The position numbers and the translations under genes were made by a program. Shown here one piece after another: positions 44,420 to 46,745 of a stretch of DNA of 46,745 bases (position 1 is the first letter of the stretch; each line of letters opens with the position of its first letter). Source of the stretch: an uncultured Caulobacterales bacterium (GTDB taxonomy: Bacteria; Pseudomonadota; Alphaproteobacteria; Caulobacterales; Maricaulaceae); contig CALHXF010000032.1 in assembly GCA_938040095.1 (NCBI GenBank), positions 1 to 46,745 on the forward strand, read 5' to 3'. Below the pieces are notes generated by a model. It saw nothing but the letters and a program-made list of their open reading frames with translations, was not told where the DNA came from and ran no database searches.

Positions 44420-45007
44420 TTAGTCACGTTCGGTCGATGTGGCGGTTGTTGAACGGGCAAGAGATTGATGTTGTTTGGCTTTTGCTTTCGCGTCGCGCTG
44501 AACATTATTGCCGCGTTTGCCTAGTCTTCTATCGGCGCTAATCGTCCATTTTCCGCTTTTATTCTGACTGATCAAGACGCGAACAAACTTGGCTTGTGTT
44601 TCTCGACTATTCGGATTTTCTACACGCCAAGTCAGGGTGCCAGGCTGTTTTTCATTAGGTGGGCCAAAAGCTTCGGTAAGTGATTTCGCTGTATCGGTGA
44701 ACGCTTCGGTTTGTGCGTTGTAGATAACGGTGATTTTGTCGATTTGCTTGGCAGATTTAAATTTATGTCCGTAGAGTTTGACGCGCTGTCCATCTTCGAA
44801 GCGGTACAGGCGCCCCTGCATGCGTGGGTCGTTCGAGCGAAATCGTCGATCAGAGGTTAGTCTCTTCGCGATCGTTGCATTTGATAAATCTAACCCACTT
44901 ATTTCCAATAGGAGTTTCACAGGGTCAGTTGAAACATCCGCATAAGCGGTTGTGCCGATCAGGGCCGTGGCCGCTGCTAGGGTCAATGATACAATAAACT
45001 GGCGCAT
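44420..45007 (-). CDS. Hypothetical exported protein, 195 aa
   Basis: No family recognised. A Sec signal (MRQFIVSLTLAAATALIGTTAYA, cleavage near 23) precedes a mature protein with VKLLLEISGLDLSNATIAKRL, FRSNDPRMQGRLYRFEDGQRVKLYGHKF and a tail rich in Arg/Lys (RDAKAKAKQHQSLARSTTATS). GGAG lies 8 bp before the ATG. It is leftward between ychF and the P-domain gene, 74 bp from ychF. Confidence 0.62.
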   Translation of the reverse strand: MRQFIVSLTLAAATALIGTTAYADVSTDPVKLLLEISGLDLSNATIAKRLTSDRRFRSNDPRMQGRLYRFEDGQRVKLYGHKFKSAKQIDKITVIYNAQTEAFTDTAKSLTEAFGPPNEKQPGTLTWRVENPNSRETQAKFVRVLISQNKSGKWTISADRRLGKRGNNVQRDAKAKAKQHQSLARSTTATSTERD

Positions 45008-45081
45008 GGGCTATCTCCACAATTCGGGAGTAGCATTGCGTTAGTGTGATTAAGAAAGCGCAAATGGCGCCGTAATTGACC

Positions 45082-46179
45082 CTAGACGTTGAATTTGAAG
45101 AGCATGATGTCGCCGTCTTTGACGATATATTCTTTACCTTCTTGGCGTACCTTGCCCGCGTCTTTTGCGCCCGCTTCGCCATTATTATCGACATAATCTT
45201 GGTAGGCTGTCGTTTCAGCGCGGATGAAGCCTTTTTCGAAATCGCCGTGAATAACGCCCGCACATTTTGGTGCCGTCCAGCCGTCTTGGAATGTCCAAGC
45301 GCGGGCTTCTTTTGGGCCAACTGTGAAATAGGTTTTCAAACCCAGCAAGGTGAAGCCTGAACGGATGAGGCGGTTGAGACCTGGCTCTTTGAGGCCAATC
45401 GCGTCCAAATACTCGGCTTGTTCTTCATCTTCCAGCACGGCCATTTCAGATTCGATCTGTGCGGAAATCACAACGGCTTGTGCGCCCTCAGATTCGGCAT
45501 GGGCGAGAACTTTGGCGGAAAAATCGTTACCTTCGGCGGCGCTATCTTCGTCGACATTGGCGACATAGAGAACTGGCTTCGACGTAAGCAACTGCAGCAT
45601 CCGCCACGCTTTTGCGTCGTCTTCGTCGATTTCTAGGGTGCGGGCAGGTTTGCCGTCTTCCAAAACAGGAATCGCCATTTCAATGAGGCGGATCGTTTGT
45701 AGCGCGTCTTTGTCGTTTTGCTTGATCTTCTTTTCTAGCCCCGGCTTGCGCTTCTCGAGGCTTTCGAGATCGGCGAGCATCAACTCTGTTTCGATTGTTT
45801 CATAATCCGACATTGGATCGATGCGACCTTCGACATGGGTGATGTCGTCATCTTCGAAACAGCGCAGAACGTAGACGATCGCATCTGTTTCGCGAATGTT
45901 GGCGAGGAACTGGTTGCCCATGCCTTCGCCTTGGGACGCACCCTTCACGAGGCCCGCAATATCAACGAAATTCATACGCGCAGGGATGATGGAGGCCGAA
46001 CCGCCGATCTTCGCAATGATGTCCAAACGTGCTTCTGGCACAGCGACATCGCCCACATTGGGTTCAATGGTACAGAACGGATAATTGGCCGCTTGTGCAT
46101 TGGCTGTTTTGGTCAGCGCATTGAAGAGTGTGGACTTGCCGACATTTGGCAGACCAACGATACCGCATTTGAAACCCAT
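45082..46179 (-). CDS. ychF: YchF/OLA1-family GTPase
   Basis: YchF is a conserved Obg-related NTPase that binds ribosomes and prefers ATP. The 365-residue protein has the Walker A GLPNVGKSTLFNALT at residues 8-22, FVDIAGLVKGASQGEGMGNQFL (G3 plus switch II), FCTIEPNVG, LYVANVDEDSA in place of the canonical NKxD, and a TGS-like C-terminal domain ending with the RAWTFQDGWTAPKCAGVIHGDFEKGFIRAE pattern. The track start adds eight residues. ATG 46179 has AGGAGG at 5-bp spacing, so it is the true start. The gene is well conserved and probably a housekeeping gene. Confidence 0.95.
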   Translation of the reverse strand: MGFKCGIVGLPNVGKSTLFNALTKTANAQAANYPFCTIEPNVGDVAVPEARLDIIAKIGGSASIIPARMNFVDIAGLVKGASQGEGMGNQFLANIRETDAIVYVLRCFEDDDITHVEGRIDPMSDYETIETELMLADLESLEKRKPGLEKKIKQNDKDALQTIRLIEMAIPVLEDGKPARTLEIDEDDAKAWRMLQLLTSKPVLYVANVDEDSAAEGNDFSAKVLAHAESEGAQAVVISAQIESEMAVLEDEEQAEYLDAIGLKEPGLNRLIRSGFTLLGLKTYFTVGPKEARAWTFQDGWTAPKCAGVIHGDFEKGFIRAETTAYQDYVDNNGEAGAKDAGKVRQEGKEYIVKDGDIMLFKFNV

Positions 46180-46304
46180 GAGAGCCTCCTGAATTTTAGG
46201 CAAAATCTATATCTTGATGTGTCGCGGCTCTTTTCAGGCCACGCCCCAAGCGTCAAGCCAAATTGCCCCATACACTTCGTGGATATACAGTCCTATGAGA
46301 GCTT

Positions 46305-46688
46305 ATGACACCTGAAACTCTTGTCAGAAACCATCTTTGCTTGCGCATTTGGCTGCAACGGATTGCGCTGCCTACGATGATGGTATTGATTGCGCTTCTA
46401 TATGCGTTCTCGGCGATCTCCGACGCGCCACGGTTTCGCGACCATAACGCGACGATTGTTGGGTTCTTTGCCTTTTATTTCGTACTTGTCCGCGGCGGGC
46501 ATATGTTGATGATCCGTTCGATGCACAAAGATATGATGCGCAAATATGAAGCGCCTTATCGATATGAATTGGCGGCGGTTGATCCTGTCCTGTTTCGCAA
46601 GCGCACCCTTGGTTTTACCCTCGCGCAAATCAAACGCCGTATATTAGAAGATGCCAACCGCCCGAATGGGGAACGGTCGAAATACTAA
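46305..46688 (+). CDS. Small membrane protein, function unknown
   Basis: No family recognised. The 127-residue protein has two predicted helices (about 20-40, LPTMMVLIALLYAFSAI, and 47-65, ATIVGFFAFYFVLVRGG), then a cytoplasmic basic tail (LRKYEA-like region and KRRILEDANRPN) of about 60 residues. A GAGAG lies just before ATG 46305. It diverges from ychF with about 125 bp between the starts, enough for separate promoters. The 57 bp after it to the window end contain nothing I can support. Confidence 0.6.
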   Translation: MTPETLVRNHLCLRIWLQRIALPTMMVLIALLYAFSAISDAPRFRDHNATIVGFFAFYFVLVRGGHMLMIRSMHKDMMRKYEAPYRYELAAVDPVLFRKRTLGFTLAQIKRRILEDANRPNGERSKY

Positions 46689-46745
46689 CGGGCAGGGTGG
46701 ACCACTCGCAGCCCATCGCCTCTGTTTCAAGGGGGAGCTGCCGAT

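Noticed and set aside
1-46745. CRISPR arrays, tRNA/rRNA genes, insertion sequences, phage or integrase genes
   Set aside because: I saw no regularly spaced repeats, cloverleaf-like tRNA sequence, transposase motifs or attachment-site duplication in reading both strands; a covariance-model scan would be needed to exclude small ncRNAs.

Overview
The window looks like chromosomal DNA of an alphaproteobacterium, most likely a marine stalked or budding relative of Maricaulales/Hyphomonadales. This rests on gene content and order (MoxR-DUF58-BatA/DUF4159 cluster, DUF1285-Nudix-CCA gene order, lipoprotein glycosidases, LacI regulators) and intermediate base composition. I could not run a search, so the taxonomy is inference. 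Genes are densely packed, with many 1-4 bp stop/start overlaps. I found no tRNA, rRNA, CRISPR array or insertion sequence.

Layout. (1) 1-5503: molybdenum cofactor genes. A 3'-truncated moeA runs leftward. Diverging from it are an XdhC-family factor, a MocA-like nucleotidyltransferase, moaA, moaD, moaE, moaB and moaC, then a small PepSY-TM-like membrane protein. (2) 5629-24028: a sugar-catabolism island. A leftward operon GH3 lipoprotein-xylB-xylA diverges from a LacI regulator followed by a sugar-porter MFS gene. Next come a 22-codon hydrophobic small ORF, a second GH3 lipoprotein (ExoP type), a second LacI regulator, and the operon zwf-pgl-edd-glk-SMP30 lactonase, which covers the upper Entner-Doudoroff pathway without eda. 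(3) 24077-30957: an ABC exporter, recQ, queC-queE (queuosine precursor) and three small exported proteins of unknown function. (4) 31030-41755: the leftward MoxR/DUF58/BatA-DUF4159/VWA-like membrane cluster, diverging from DUF1285, a CoA-type Nudix hydrolase, a polysaccharide deacetylase, the CCA-adding enzyme and a GST. (5) 41787-46688: a decayed paralogue next to an intact secreted P-domain/DUF11 protein, a small exported protein, ychF and a small membrane protein.

How the parts fit. The sugar island reads as a regulon. Three sites of the form TGACA-N-CG-N-TGTCA lie upstream of the GH3-xylB-xylA operon, the sugar porter and zwf, each with a TTGACA -35-like hexamer embedded. The two LacI proteins beside them have nearly identical recognition helices. 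The likely flow is: exported GH3 enzymes release xylose or glucose, the MFS porter imports it, XylA/XylB or Glk/Zwf/Pgl/Edd process it, and LacI repressors control the set.

The observations most worth following are this reconstructed regulon, the unannotated 22-codon hydrophobic ORF with a good ribosome binding site, the decaying P-domain/DUF11 paralogue whose frameshift maps to an 8-bp tandem duplication, a leftward intrinsic terminator buried in the 3' coding part of queE, and a G9 tract in the 5' end of zwf. I did not find clear evidence of a wholly new multi-gene system.
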